In this document: piece after piece, positions 1 through 8,852 of the stretch
Layout: the number at the start of each line of letters is the position of its first letter
Numbering within the stretch: position 1 is the stretch's first letter
Assembly (NCBI GenBank): GCA_964609215.1
Contig: CAZSQZ010000010.1
Coordinates: forward strand, 1-64,000
Length of the DNA: 64,000 nucleotides
From: JABDKJ01 sp964609215
Lineage (GTDB): Bacteria; Bacteroidota; Bacteroidia; Flavobacteriales_D; JABDKJ01
Direction of reading: 5' to 3'
Made by a program: the position numbers and the translations under genes
The notes under the pieces: model-generated
Told to the model about the DNA's origin: nothing
Seen by the model: the letters and a program-made list of their open reading frames with translations, nothing else
Databases searched by the model: none

Positions 1-3000
1 AGGAATACACAATCATCAGAACATACACAGCTATGGATGAATGTGGTAATGAAACGTCAATGTCTCAGACTATTAACGTTTCCGATACTGAAGCTCCAGT
101 ATTCAGCAATGTTCCTGGAAACTTAACAGTTGAGTGTATTGACGATGTTCCTGCTCCAGCTGAAGTTACTGCTACTGATAATTGTGGTGAAGTGACAATC
201 ACATTAGAAGAGAACATGCCTACTGATTTCTGTGGAGAAGGTCTAAGAAGAACTTGGACTGCGGTTGATGAATGTGGTAATGAAACTGTAGTAATGCAGG
301 ATATCTTTATCAATGATACAACTCCTCCAACAGTAACTGCTGGTCCGGATATGACTGTTCAATGTGATGAAGAAGTTCCAGAGCCAACTTATTCTGCTTT
401 TGATAACTGTGGTGAACCTACAGTTGTTATCACAGAAGTTGTTACTCCTGGTGACTGTCCTCAAGAATATACAATTACCTATACTTTCACAGCTACTGAT
501 AATTGCGACAATACAGCTTCAGCTACTCAGACTTTCACAGTTGTTGATACAACTGCTCCAGTAGCGAATAATGCTCCTGTTGACATTACAGTAGATTGTG
601 ATGAAGTAATTCCTGCTTATGATCCTGAATGGTCTGATAACTGCGGTTCGATAACAGAATCTGTAGAAATTGAAAATTCAAACGGAGCATGCGAATCTGG
701 AATTACGGAAACATATACAGCTGTTGATGAGTGTGGAAATGAAAGTTCGGTAACTAGAACTATCACAATTATAGACATGACAGCTCCAACAATTACTGCT
801 GGTCCTGATGCAACTATAGAATGTGATGAAGTATTACCAGAGGAAATGTATACAGCTGATGATAACTGCACAGATCCTGTTGTAACAGTAACTGATGAAG
901 TTATCATGGGAGATTGTCCTAATGAATACATTTTGGTAAGAACATATACTGCTACTGACCTTTGTGGAAATGAAGCTTCAGATACTCAAACAATAACTGT
1001 TGTTGATACTACTGATCCAACATTAACTGTTGGTCCAGATGTAACTGTTGAATGTGATGAGCCTGTTCCAGGACCATCTTATACTGCAGATGACAATTGT
1101 GGTGATGTGGATGTTACAGTAAGCGAAGAAGTAACTCCTGGAGATTGTCCTCAAGAGTATACTTTAACGAGAACATATACTGCTGAAGATGAATGTGGTA
1201 ATACAACTTCTGATACGCAAGTAATCAATGTTATTGATACTACTGCTCCAGTTCTTGCTAATCCACCTTCTGATGTAACCGTAGAATGCGATGATGAAAT
1301 CCCAGCTTATACTCCAGTATGGTCAGACAATTGTTCAAGTGATTTAATTCTTGGATTAACCGCTCCTCAATCAATTGATGGATGTGTTATTACAATTATT
1401 GAAACACATACTGCAACAGATGAGTGCGGAAATGAAAGTTCTGTTACAAGAACAATTACAATTGTTGATACTACAGCTCCAGAAATTGTTGCTGCTGCTG
1501 ATGTAACAGTAGAGTGTGATGAAGATATACCAGCTGCTGATGCAAGTGTGGAAGACAATTGTCAAGATGCTACTTGGACTGTATCTGAAGAAGTTGTTCC
1601 TGGAGACTGTCCTCAAGAGTTTACAATTGTAAGAACATATACTGCGGATGATGGTTGTGGAAACACTGCTACTGACACACAAACGGTAACAGTTGTTGAT
1701 ACTACTGCTCCAGTTGCTGGAAATACTCCTCAGGATATAACAATTGATTGTGATGAAGCAATCCCTGCTTTCGATCCTGAGTGGTCTGATAACTGTGGAT
1801 CAGTAACTGAATCTGTTTCTATTGATAATAACAATGGAGACTGCCAGTCTGGTGTTGTAGAAACATATACTGCTACAGATGAATGTGGAAACACTTCTTC
1901 TGTATCTAGAACTATTACTATTGTTGACATGACAGCTCCAACTATTGTTGCTGCTGCTGATGCGACTATAGAATGTGATGAAGATGTTCCTGCTCCAGAT
2001 TATACAGCTGCTGACAACTGTGTTGATCCGATAGTAGAAGTTACAGAAGTAATTACTCCTGGTGCTTGTCCTCAAGAGTATACTTTAACAAGAACGTACA
2101 CTGCTACTGACCTTTGTGGAAATGAAGCTTCAGATACTCAAACAATAACTGTTGTTGATACTACTGATCCAACATTAACTGTTGGTCCAGATGTAACTGT
2201 TGAATGTGATGAGCCTGTTCCAGGACCATCTTATACTGCAGATGACAATTGTGGTGATGTGAATGTTACAGTGAGCGAAGAGGTAACTCCTGGAGATTGT
2301 CCTCAAGAATATACTTTAACAAGAACATATACTGCTGAAGATGAATGTGGAAATACAACTACGGACGTGCAGGTAATCAATGTTATTGATACTACTGCTC
2401 CAGTATTTGTAAACGTTCCAGGTAATCTAACAGTAGAATGTATTGATGATGTTCCTGCTCCTGCTAATGTTCAAGCTACGGATAACTGTGGTGATGTTAC
2501 CATTACTTTAGTTGAGAACATGCCTACAGATTTCTGTGGAGAAGGATTAAGAAGAACATGGACTGCTACTGATGAATGTGGTAATACCACTACGGTAATG
2601 CAAGACATCTTCATTAATGATACTACTGCTCCAACTATTACTGCTGGGCCTGATGCTACTGTTGAATGTGATGAAGATATACCAGCACCTTCTTATGATG
2701 CTGATGATAACTGTGCAGAACCTTCAGTTGAAGTAGTTGAAGTAATTACTCCTGGTGATTGTCCTCAAGAGTTTACGATAACAAGAACATATACTGCTAC
2801 TGACGATTGCGATAATTCTGCATCTGATGTACAAGTGATCAATGTTGTTGACACAACTGCTCCTGAATTAACAAACCCACCAGTAGATGTTACTGTTGAA
2901 TGTGATGAACCAATGCCTACGTATACTCCTATTTGGGAAGATAACTGTGGTACAATGATTCTTACAGATGATATGACAACTGTTTCTGATGGTTGTGAAA

Positions 3001-6000
3001 TCGAATACACTACTACGTATACTGCTACTGATGAGTGTGGAAATACAAGCACTGCTACTTGGGTACTTACAGTAACTGACACAACTGCTCCAACTATTAC
3101 AGCTGGACCTGATGCGTCTATAGAATGTGATGAAGATGTTCCTGCTCCATCTTATGATGCAGCAGACAACTGCGGAGATCCTACAGTTACAGTAGATGAA
3201 GTAATTACTCCTGGTGATTGTCCTCAAGAGTTCACTATTACTAGAACATATACTGCGGTTGATGCTTGCGGAAATTCAGCTTCTGATACACAAACAATAA
3301 ACGTTTCTGATACTGAAGCTCCTATAGCTACAAATACTCCTGTAAATATTACAATTGATTGTGATGAAAACTTCCCAAGCTTCGATCCTGAGTGGTCTGA
3401 TAACTGTGGAACAGTTACTGCTACTGTTGTAGTGGATAATAACGGTGGAGATTGTCAGTCTGGTATTGTAGAAACATATACTGCAACAGATGAATGCGGT
3501 AATACTAGCACGTTAACAAGAACAATTACTATTGTTGACTTAACTGCTCCAACTATCACTGCTGCTGCAGATGCTACAATTGAATGTGATGAGGCTGTTC
3601 CAGCTCCTGATTATACTGCTGCTGACAATTGTGTTGATCCATTAGTAGAAGTTACTGAAGTAATTACTCCTGGTGATTGCCCTCAAGAGTTCACTATTAC
3701 TAGAACGTATACTGCTACGGATCTTTGTGGTAACACAGCAGAAGATGTTCAGGTAATTACTGTTCAAGACACAACTGCTCCTGTTGTTGCAAATGAACCA
3801 GTAGATGTTACGATTGAATGTGATGAAGCTATTCCAGCTTATATCCCAATTTGGACAGATAACTGTGGCGAAGTGACTGAAACTGCTGCTTCTTCAACTA
3901 TGATTGATGATTGCACAGAAATTCAAACAATGACATGGACTGCTACTGATGAGTGTGGTAACTCAACTACTGTTTCAAGAACGGTTACTATAGTTGATAC
4001 AACTGCTCCAACAATAGTTGCTGGTCCTGATGCAACTGTTGAATGTGATGAGTCATTACCAATACCTTCATATAATGCGAATGACAATTGTGGAGATCCT
4101 TCTGTGGAAATCACAACTGAAATGACTCCTGGAGATTGTCCGCAAGAATATACATTGGTAAGAACATATACTGCTACAGATGAATGTGGAAACACAGCTT
4201 CTGATACACAAACAATAACAGTTGTTGATACAACTGCTCCTGTACTTGCAAATCCACCTTCTGACATAACAGTTGAATGTGATGAAGTAATTCCTTCATA
4301 CGATCCTATCTGGTCTGATAACTGTGGAACAATTACAGAAACAGCTAACACAACAACTACTGTTGATGGTTGTATTGAAATTCAAGAAACAATCTGGACT
4401 GCAATTGATGAATGTGGAAACGCTTCTACAACTTCAAGAACAGTAACTATTGTGGATACAACAGCTCCAACTATTACTGCTGGTCCTGATGCATCTATTG
4501 AATGTGACGAAGATGTTCCTGCTCCATCTCATGTAGCGGATGATAATTGTAGTACTCCTGTTGTGACAGTAACTGAGGAAGTGATTCCAGGTGATTGTCC
4601 AAATGAGTATACGCTTATTAGAACGTATACTGCTACTGACGCTTGTGGAAATGAAGCTAGTGATACACAAACTATAAATGTTTCTGATACCACTGCTCCA
4701 GTAATCATGATAGATACTCAAATTACTGCTTCTTGTGACGATATTCCTGAACCATCAGATATTGATGCAATGGATAATTGTTCAGCAACTGAAGACATCG
4801 TTTGGGAGTTGATGGATGAAACATTCTCTGGAGGATGTCCAGGTACAATCGTTAGAGAGTACATGGCTACTGATGAGTGTGGAAATTCAACTATTGCAAA
4901 TCAGATTATCACATTGTTTGATAATGTTGATCCTGTTTTAATTGGTGTTCCTGCTGACATGACAGTAGATTGTCAACAAGTTCCTGCTCCAGCAATGGTT
5001 ACAGCAACTGATAATTGTGATGCAAATCCAGAAGTAACATTTGAGGAAGTTATTGGAACAGGTTGTCCTTATACAATAACAAGAACTTGGACTGCGGAAG
5101 ATGAGTGTAACAACATTGTTACTGCAACTCAAGTAATTACTGTTGATGACACAACTGCTCCAGCAATAACTTGTCCTGCAGACGTTACTTTACCATGTAA
5201 TGGTACTGTTCCTGCTGCTGATATCGATGATGTTATTGTAACTGACAACTGTACTTCAGTAGAGGTAACACACGTAGGAGATGTAACAAATACTGACGAT
5301 TGTCTGGTAACTGTTACGCGTACATATATGGCTGAAGATGAATGTGGAAACACTTCAACTTGTGAGCAAGTATTTACAATTCCTACTGATGAAGTTGCTC
5401 CAACTTTAGATGGTCCAGCAGATGTTACACTTGAATGTAATGCTGATTTACCAGCTCCTAACGTTGCAGAGGTAGACGCTAATGATAACTGTCAGTTATC
5501 TAGTGTAACACATGTTGGTGATGTAACAGTTTCGGTAGGATGTACTGAAGTAACAACTAGAACATATCAAGCAACAGATGTTTGTGGAAATAACACAACG
5601 TATTCTTATACGATCACTATTCCTACTGACAATGATGCTCCAGTAATCACTTGTCCAGATAACTTAGTATTAGATTGTACTGAAAGTACTGATCCATCTA
5701 ACACAGGTATGGCAACTGCTACTGATGCATGTGGTTCTGTTGTTGTGGATTACTCAGATTCAATTGATGCTTCTGAATGTCCTATAGTTATTACTAGAAC
5801 TTGGACTGCAACTGATCCTTGTGGAAATGCTTCAGAATGTGTTCAAATAATTCAGGTTAACGATGAAGTTGCTCCTGTATTTGACCCATTCATGTTGAAC
5901 ATAACTGCAATGTGTGATGACATTCCAGGTGTTGAATCTGTAGTGGCTACTGATAACTGCGATTCAGATGTTGAAATAACGTTGATGGAAGAGTTATTCT

Positions 6001-7133
6001 CTGGTGGATGTCCTGGAACTTTATTCAGAACTTACATGGCAATTGATGATTGCGGAAACGAAACAAGTGCAACTCAGGTAATTGTATTATTTGATGATAC
6101 AGATCCAGTATTAGTTGGTGTTCCAGCTGACTTAACAACTGATCCTGATAATATTCCTGCACCTGCTATGGTAGATGCGGTTGATAACTGTGATATTGAT
6201 ATGCCAGTGGAATTCACTGAGCAAATCATTGGAGATCCTCAATCTGGATTACCATACAATATTATCAGAACATGGTCAGCTGAAGATAACTGTGCTAACT
6301 CAGCAACAGATAGTCAAGTAATTACTGTGATTCCTGCTCCAAGCCCAATGGCAGATGAATACTATACAGTTTATTCAATGACAGATGTACCAGGAATGCC
6401 TGATATGTCATCTTACCCTGGATGTGATGGTGAAGGTTATGATATGACTTACACTGAAACTGTAGAGTACAATAACTGTGGAGCTGAAATGGTAAGAGAT
6501 TTCATCTATACTGATAATTGTGGTCATGTATTGACAATGTCTCAGTACATTACAATCATTACTATGGAAGATCCAGATCAGTTAGAATCTAATATAGTCT
6601 CTAATGGTGTTGAGTTAACCTGGGAACCTGTTCCTGGAACAATTGCTTGTCAGATTAAAGGTGGACTTGAAGGTGGAAGTGATCCTGTTACAATTACCGT
6701 GTCAGGAAATGAACCATCTTACAAATTCATTCCTATGTCTCAATTGCAACAAGGAACTTCTTACCAATGGAAAGTAAGATGTGCTTGTGAATTGACCCCG
6801 GTGACTGTAAGTGACTTCTCAGATTACGATGTATTTACTTTCGATGTTTCTGGTTTAGCTGAGATCGAAGAAGATACAAAAGCAATTTCCGAGAGTAACT
6901 TTGAAATGACTGTTTATCCTAATCCTAATGATGGTAACTTCATTATAGAAACGGATATGAAAGATTACACAGTTGAAATCAGAGATATTTCAGGAAAAAT
7001 AATCTGGTCTAAAGCTGACAACAATGAGAATCAAGTAGTAATTGAATCTCTTGATGTTGAAACTGGAATGTATACAATTAGATTATTTAATAGCACTGCT
7101 GTTATTACGGACAGAGTTATTATCAAGGACTAA
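1..7133 (+). CDS. Giant HYR-like repeat adhesin with T9SS C-terminal sorting domain (5' truncated)
   Basis: The reading frame is open from base 3, so the gene starts before the window; at least 2,370 residues are visible. About 27 tandem modules of roughly 75-80 residues each carry conserved cysteines in short motifs such as VECDE, DNCG, GDCPQEYT and DECGN, and each ends in a DTTAP-type linker. This resembles HYR/immunoglobulin-like repeats of large bacterial surface proteins. After the repeats comes an FnIII-like stretch (around 'SYQWKVRCAC'), then a final ~78 residues with 'YPNPNDGNF' and 'GMYTIRLF', the type A T9SS sorting domain. The protein is therefore inferred to cross the outer membrane by T9SS and be anchored or released at the surface, probably as an adhesin; its ligand is unknown. 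The regular Cys pairs suggest intramodule disulfides. A Rho-independent terminator follows immediately. Confidence 0.9.
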   Translation, partial: EYTIIRTYTAMDECGNETSMSQTINVSDTEAPVFSNVPGNLTVECIDDVPAPAEVTATDNCGEVTITLEENMPTDFCGEGLRRTWTAVDECGNETVVMQDIFINDTTPPTVTAGPDMTVQCDEEVPEPTYSAFDNCGEPTVVITEVVTPGDCPQEYTITYTFTATDNCDNTASATQTFTVVDTTAPVANNAPVDITVDCDEVIPAYDPEWSDNCGSITESVEIENSNGACESGITETYTAVDECGNESSVTRTITIIDMTAPTITAGPDATIECDEVLPEEMYTADDNCTDPVVTVTDEVIMGDCPNEYILVRTYTATDLCGNEASDTQTITVVDTTDPTLTVGPDVTVECDEPVPGPSYTADDNCGDVDVTVSEEVTPGDCPQEYTLTRTYTAEDECGNTTSDTQVINVIDTTAPVLANPPSDVTVECDDEIPAYTPVWSDNCSSDLILGLTAPQSIDGCVITIIETHTATDECGNESSVTRTITIVDTTAPEIVAAADVTVECDEDIPAADASVEDNCQDATWTVSEEVVPGDCPQEFTIVRTYTADDGCGNTATDTQTVTVVDTTAPVAGNTPQDITIDCDEAIPAFDPEWSDNCGSVTESVSIDNNNGDCQSGVVETYTATDECGNTSSVSRTITIVDMTAPTIVAAADATIECDEDVPAPDYTAADNCVDPIVEVTEVITPGACPQEYTLTRTYTATDLCGNEASDTQTITVVDTTDPTLTVGPDVTVECDEPVPGPSYTADDNCGDVNVTVSEEVTPGDCPQEYTLTRTYTAEDECGNTTTDVQVINVIDTTAPVFVNVPGNLTVECIDDVPAPANVQATDNCGDVTITLVENMPTDFCGEGLRRTWTATDECGNTTTVMQDIFINDTTAPTITAGPDATVECDEDIPAPSYDADDNCAEPSVEVVEVITPGDCPQEFTITRTYTATDDCDNSASDVQVINVVDTTAPELTNPPVDVTVECDEPMPTYTPIWEDNCGTMILTDDMTTVSDGCEIEYTTTYTATDECGNTSTATWVLTVTDTTAPTITAGPDASIECDEDVPAPSYDAADNCGDPTVTVDEVITPGDCPQEFTITRTYTAVDACGNSASDTQTINVSDTEAPIATNTPVNITIDCDENFPSFDPEWSDNCGTVTATVVVDNNGGDCQSGIVETYTATDECGNTSTLTRTITIVDLTAPTITAAADATIECDEAVPAPDYTAADNCVDPLVEVTEVITPGDCPQEFTITRTYTATDLCGNTAEDVQVITVQDTTAPVVANEPVDVTIECDEAIPAYIPIWTDNCGEVTETAASSTMIDDCTEIQTMTWTATDECGNSTTVSRTVTIVDTTAPTIVAGPDATVECDESLPIPSYNANDNCGDPSVEITTEMTPGDCPQEYTLVRTYTATDECGNTASDTQTITVVDTTAPVLANPPSDITVECDEVIPSYDPIWSDNCGTITETANTTTTVDGCIEIQETIWTAIDECGNASTTSRTVTIVDTTAPTITAGPDASIECDEDVPAPSHVADDNCSTPVVTVTEEVIPGDCPNEYTLIRTYTATDACGNEASDTQTINVSDTTAPVIMIDTQITASCDDIPEPSDIDAMDNCSATEDIVWELMDETFSGGCPGTIVREYMATDECGNSTIANQIITLFDNVDPVLIGVPADMTVDCQQVPAPAMVTATDNCDANPEVTFEEVIGTGCPYTITRTWTAEDECNNIVTATQVITVDDTTAPAITCPADVTLPCNGTVPAADIDDVIVTDNCTSVEVTHVGDVTNTDDCLVTVTRTYMAEDECGNTSTCEQVFTIPTDEVAPTLDGPADVTLECNADLPAPNVAEVDANDNCQLSSVTHVGDVTVSVGCTEVTTRTYQATDVCGNNTTYSYTITIPTDNDAPVITCPDNLVLDCTESTDPSNTGMATATDACGSVVVDYSDSIDASECPIVITRTWTATDPCGNASECVQIIQVNDEVAPVFDPFMLNITAMCDDIPGVESVVATDNCDSDVEITLMEELFSGGCPGTLFRTYMAIDDCGNETSATQVIVLFDDTDPVLVGVPADLTTDPDNIPAPAMVDAVDNCDIDMPVEFTEQIIGDPQSGLPYNIIRTWSAEDNCANSATDSQVITVIPAPSPMADEYYTVYSMTDVPGMPDMSSYPGCDGEGYDMTYTETVEYNNCGAEMVRDFIYTDNCGHVLTMSQYITIITMEDPDQLESNIVSNGVELTWEPVPGTIACQIKGGLEGGSDPVTITVSGNEPSYKFIPMSQLQQGTSYQWKVRCACELTPVTVSDFSDYDVFTFDVSGLAEIEEDTKAISESNFEMTVYPNPNDGNFIIETDMKDYTVEIRDISGKIIWSKADNNENQVVIESLDVETGMYTIRLFNSTAVITDRVIIKD
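948..1109 (+). repeat. Perfect 162-bp internal repeat, copy 1
   Basis: This stretch of the adhesin gene is identical at nucleotide level to 2100-2261, 1,152 bp (384 codons) downstream, and similarity continues for about 140 bp further with scattered changes. Other modules are similar in protein but not in DNA, so this looks like a recent in-frame duplication or gene conversion. Confidence 0.85.
2100..2261 (+). repeat. Perfect 162-bp internal repeat, copy 2
   Basis: Second copy of the block at 948-1109. The first mismatch after the block is G at 1110 versus A at 2262. The offset is a multiple of three, so recombination between copies would delete or add 384 codons in frame. Confidence 0.85.
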
Positions 7134-7153
7134 TTGAATAACATAAATATTCT

Positions 7154-7187
7154 AAAGCCCCGCCTCTATGAGTGCGGGGCTTTTTTA
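7154..7187 (+). terminator. Rho-independent terminator of the repeat adhesin gene
   Basis: A perfect 10-bp stem (aaagccccgc / gcggggcttt) with a 10-nt loop is followed by a run of T. It lies 20 bp after the stop codon of the adhesin gene. Confidence 0.9.
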
Positions 7188-7279
7188 TTTAAACAGAAAA
7201 CTGAAAACCAGTTTAACATCTATTAGGAAAAGTTCAGATACATTTTTATCCTTCGTTCGTTCTTCTCTAAATCGAGATT

Positions 7280-7939
7280 ATGAAGAAGTTTTTCATCTTG
7301 GCATTAGCCCTTGCAGCAAGCGGTGTTTTCATTTCCGCTATAAGTACCTTTGAAGCGTTTTCAGTAAAGAACTATGAAAGATCCATTGAGTATAAAGAAG
7401 GAGACATCATCTTTCAGTCCTCCATGTCTGGACAGAGTATGGCCATACAATTAGCCACAGGATCTAAATACAGTCATGTTGGAATGCTCTTTAAGGAAAA
7501 AAATAAGTGGTTTGTTTATGAAGCTATACAACCTGTTTGTGTTACACCAATTGAGCAATGGATTAATAGAGGAGATAACAATCATTATGTGGTGAAGAGA
7601 TTGTCAAATGCTGACTCTCTCCTAAGCCCTGAGGTAATTGGCCAAATGAAATCCATTGCAAAAAAATATATTGGTGAAAACTATGATATATACTTTGAAT
7701 GGTCAGACGAAAATATCTACTGCTCCGAATTGGTTTGGAAAATTTTTAAACAAACAACCGATTTAGAAATCGGCAAACTTCAGGCATTGAAAGAATTTGA
7801 TTTCAGTCATCCTATTGTTCAAGCAACTGCAAAAGAAAGGTACGGCTCAAATATACCAGAAGATGAAATGGCAATATCACCAGGAGAAATGTTCAACAGT
7901 GAACTTTTGGAATTGGTTATTTCCGTAAATGATTTCTAA
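7280..7939 (+). CDS. YiiX/YebB-like permuted papain-fold cysteine hydrolase
   Basis: A 219-residue protein with an N-terminal hydrophobic segment (residues 4-22) that is a signal peptide or anchor. The core matches the permuted NlpC/P60 (YiiX/YebB, poxvirus G6R-like) fold. 'GDIIFQ' begins the domain at residue 41. The probable catalytic His is H66 in 'YSHVGM', with E81 in 'VYEA' and the nucleophile C148 in 'YCSELV'. Family members are thought to be amidases or lipid/peptide hydrolases; the substrate is not known here. The gene stands alone between the adhesin terminator and the convergent universal stress gene, whose stop codon overlaps its own stop (bases 7936-7939 read TAA forward and TAG in reverse). 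The start is an ATG followed by two lysines, a normal signal-peptide beginning. Confidence 0.8.
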   Translation: MKKFFILALALAASGVFISAISTFEAFSVKNYERSIEYKEGDIIFQSSMSGQSMAIQLATGSKYSHVGMLFKEKNKWFVYEAIQPVCVTPIEQWINRGDNNHYVVKRLSNADSLLSPEVIGQMKSIAKKYIGENYDIYFEWSDENIYCSELVWKIFKQTTDLEIGKLQALKEFDFSHPIVQATAKERYGSNIPEDEMAISPGEMFNSELLELVISVNDF

Positions 7940-8745
7940 TATCCAACAACGGATACCTTGGTATCTTTGGGATGCAAAGTAAGAACTGGAATATCTGAAT
8001 GGTTTACTACCCTTTGAGCATTTGACCCCATAAAGAAACCTGATGATGATTCGGACATCATAATAATGAGATCTCCGCCATTTTGCCTAGCGAACTCAAT
8101 GGATTCATCGGCAGTATTACCCCCAAACTTCTCTATAACTTCAGAACTAACTCCTTCTTTCTTAAGGAGATCTCTTGAGTGTTTCCCACTTATTCTGGCC
8201 TTCTGACGAATATCAGCATCACTATATTTGCTTGTCACGAATAACTTTACATCCGCATGAAATGCTTTTGCCAGTTTTGCAACCATTGGCACTTTTTGAC
8301 GGGTATCCTTAGAGTCATCTATGGGAACAATAATATTTTTAAATGCTCTTTTGCCAAATTTCTCCTGCATTGTGAGTACCGGAGTTTCTGTAGAGTTTAC
8401 TACACGATATGCATTAGATCCAATCCAGAATTCTTCAAAACCTGAGGTTCCGTGAGCACCCATTGCTATTAAATCCGCTCCTAACTCTTCAGCGGTTTTT
8501 GCAACTTCCTTATGCATTTTCCCCTTCTTGATGACCAAATCAATGTCTTTAAATGTGTTTTTCTTTACCTTAGCTATAACCTCATTAATTCCAGAAACAA
8601 CATCTTTTCCCTTTCCAGATTCAACATAAATCATGGTCATTTTGGAACCAAATTTCTGTGATAAATTAACAGCTTGTCTTAAGGCAACTCTGGCTGAAGC
8701 AGAATTATCAAAAGGAATGAGAATATGTTTAAAGAGCTTTTCCAT
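7936..8745 (-). CDS. Tandem-domain universal stress protein (UspA family)
   Basis: A 269-residue cytoplasmic protein with two UspA domains (about residues 1-140 and 148-262). The first domain begins 'FKHILIPFDNSASA' and ends with the nucleotide-binding pattern 'GAHGTSGFEEFWIGSNA', which fits G-2x-G-9x-G-S and indicates ATP binding. The second domain begins 'FKNIIVPIDDS', but its loop 'SESSSGFFMGSNA' lacks the first glycines, so ATP binding there is doubtful. Such proteins respond to starvation and redox stress. The gene is monocistronic and converges on the YiiX gene with a 4-nt overlap of stops. A 6-bp-arm palindrome lies 13 nt upstream of its ATG and could be an operator. Confidence 0.88.
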   Translation of the reverse strand: MEKLFKHILIPFDNSASARVALRQAVNLSQKFGSKMTMIYVESGKGKDVVSGINEVIAKVKKNTFKDIDLVIKKGKMHKEVAKTAEELGADLIAMGAHGTSGFEEFWIGSNAYRVVNSTETPVLTMQEKFGKRAFKNIIVPIDDSKDTRQKVPMVAKLAKAFHADVKLFVTSKYSDADIRQKARISGKHSRDLLKKEGVSSEVIEKFGGNTADESIEFARQNGGDLIIMMSESSSGFFMGSNAQRVVNHSDIPVLTLHPKDTKVSVVGY

Positions 8746-8757
8746 TGACGTGCAGGT

Positions 8758-8772
8758 TTAGGGTTTCCCTAA
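8758..8772. promoter_or_regulatory. Palindrome upstream of the universal stress gene
   Basis: TTAGGG-TTT-CCCTAA is a perfect inverted repeat with 6-bp arms, 13 bp before the ATG of the stress protein gene. Its position suits an operator or an RNA hairpin in the leader. Function is inferred from position only. Confidence 0.35.
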
Positions 8773-8852
8773 GTTAAGAAAATATTTCGACAATACTTAA
8801 ATGCAGGTTCTTGGAATCTCAAAAGACTTATCAACCAGATTATCTAATAAAT

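Noticed and set aside
948..5160. Repeat pattern that might suggest a CRISPR array
   Set aside because: Repeats are codon-aligned, vary in sequence, and encode protein modules; no short constant repeat with unique spacers exists.
65..5353. Many long open frames on the opposite strand and in other frames across the adhesin gene
   Set aside because: They mirror the repeated codon pattern of the real gene, are rich in Ser, Val and Thr or Ile, Ser and Cys from reverse reading, and lack family resemblance; they are shadows.
7168..7353. Open frame over the terminator and YiiX start
   Set aside because: It starts inside the terminator hairpin and runs in a different frame through a well supported gene.
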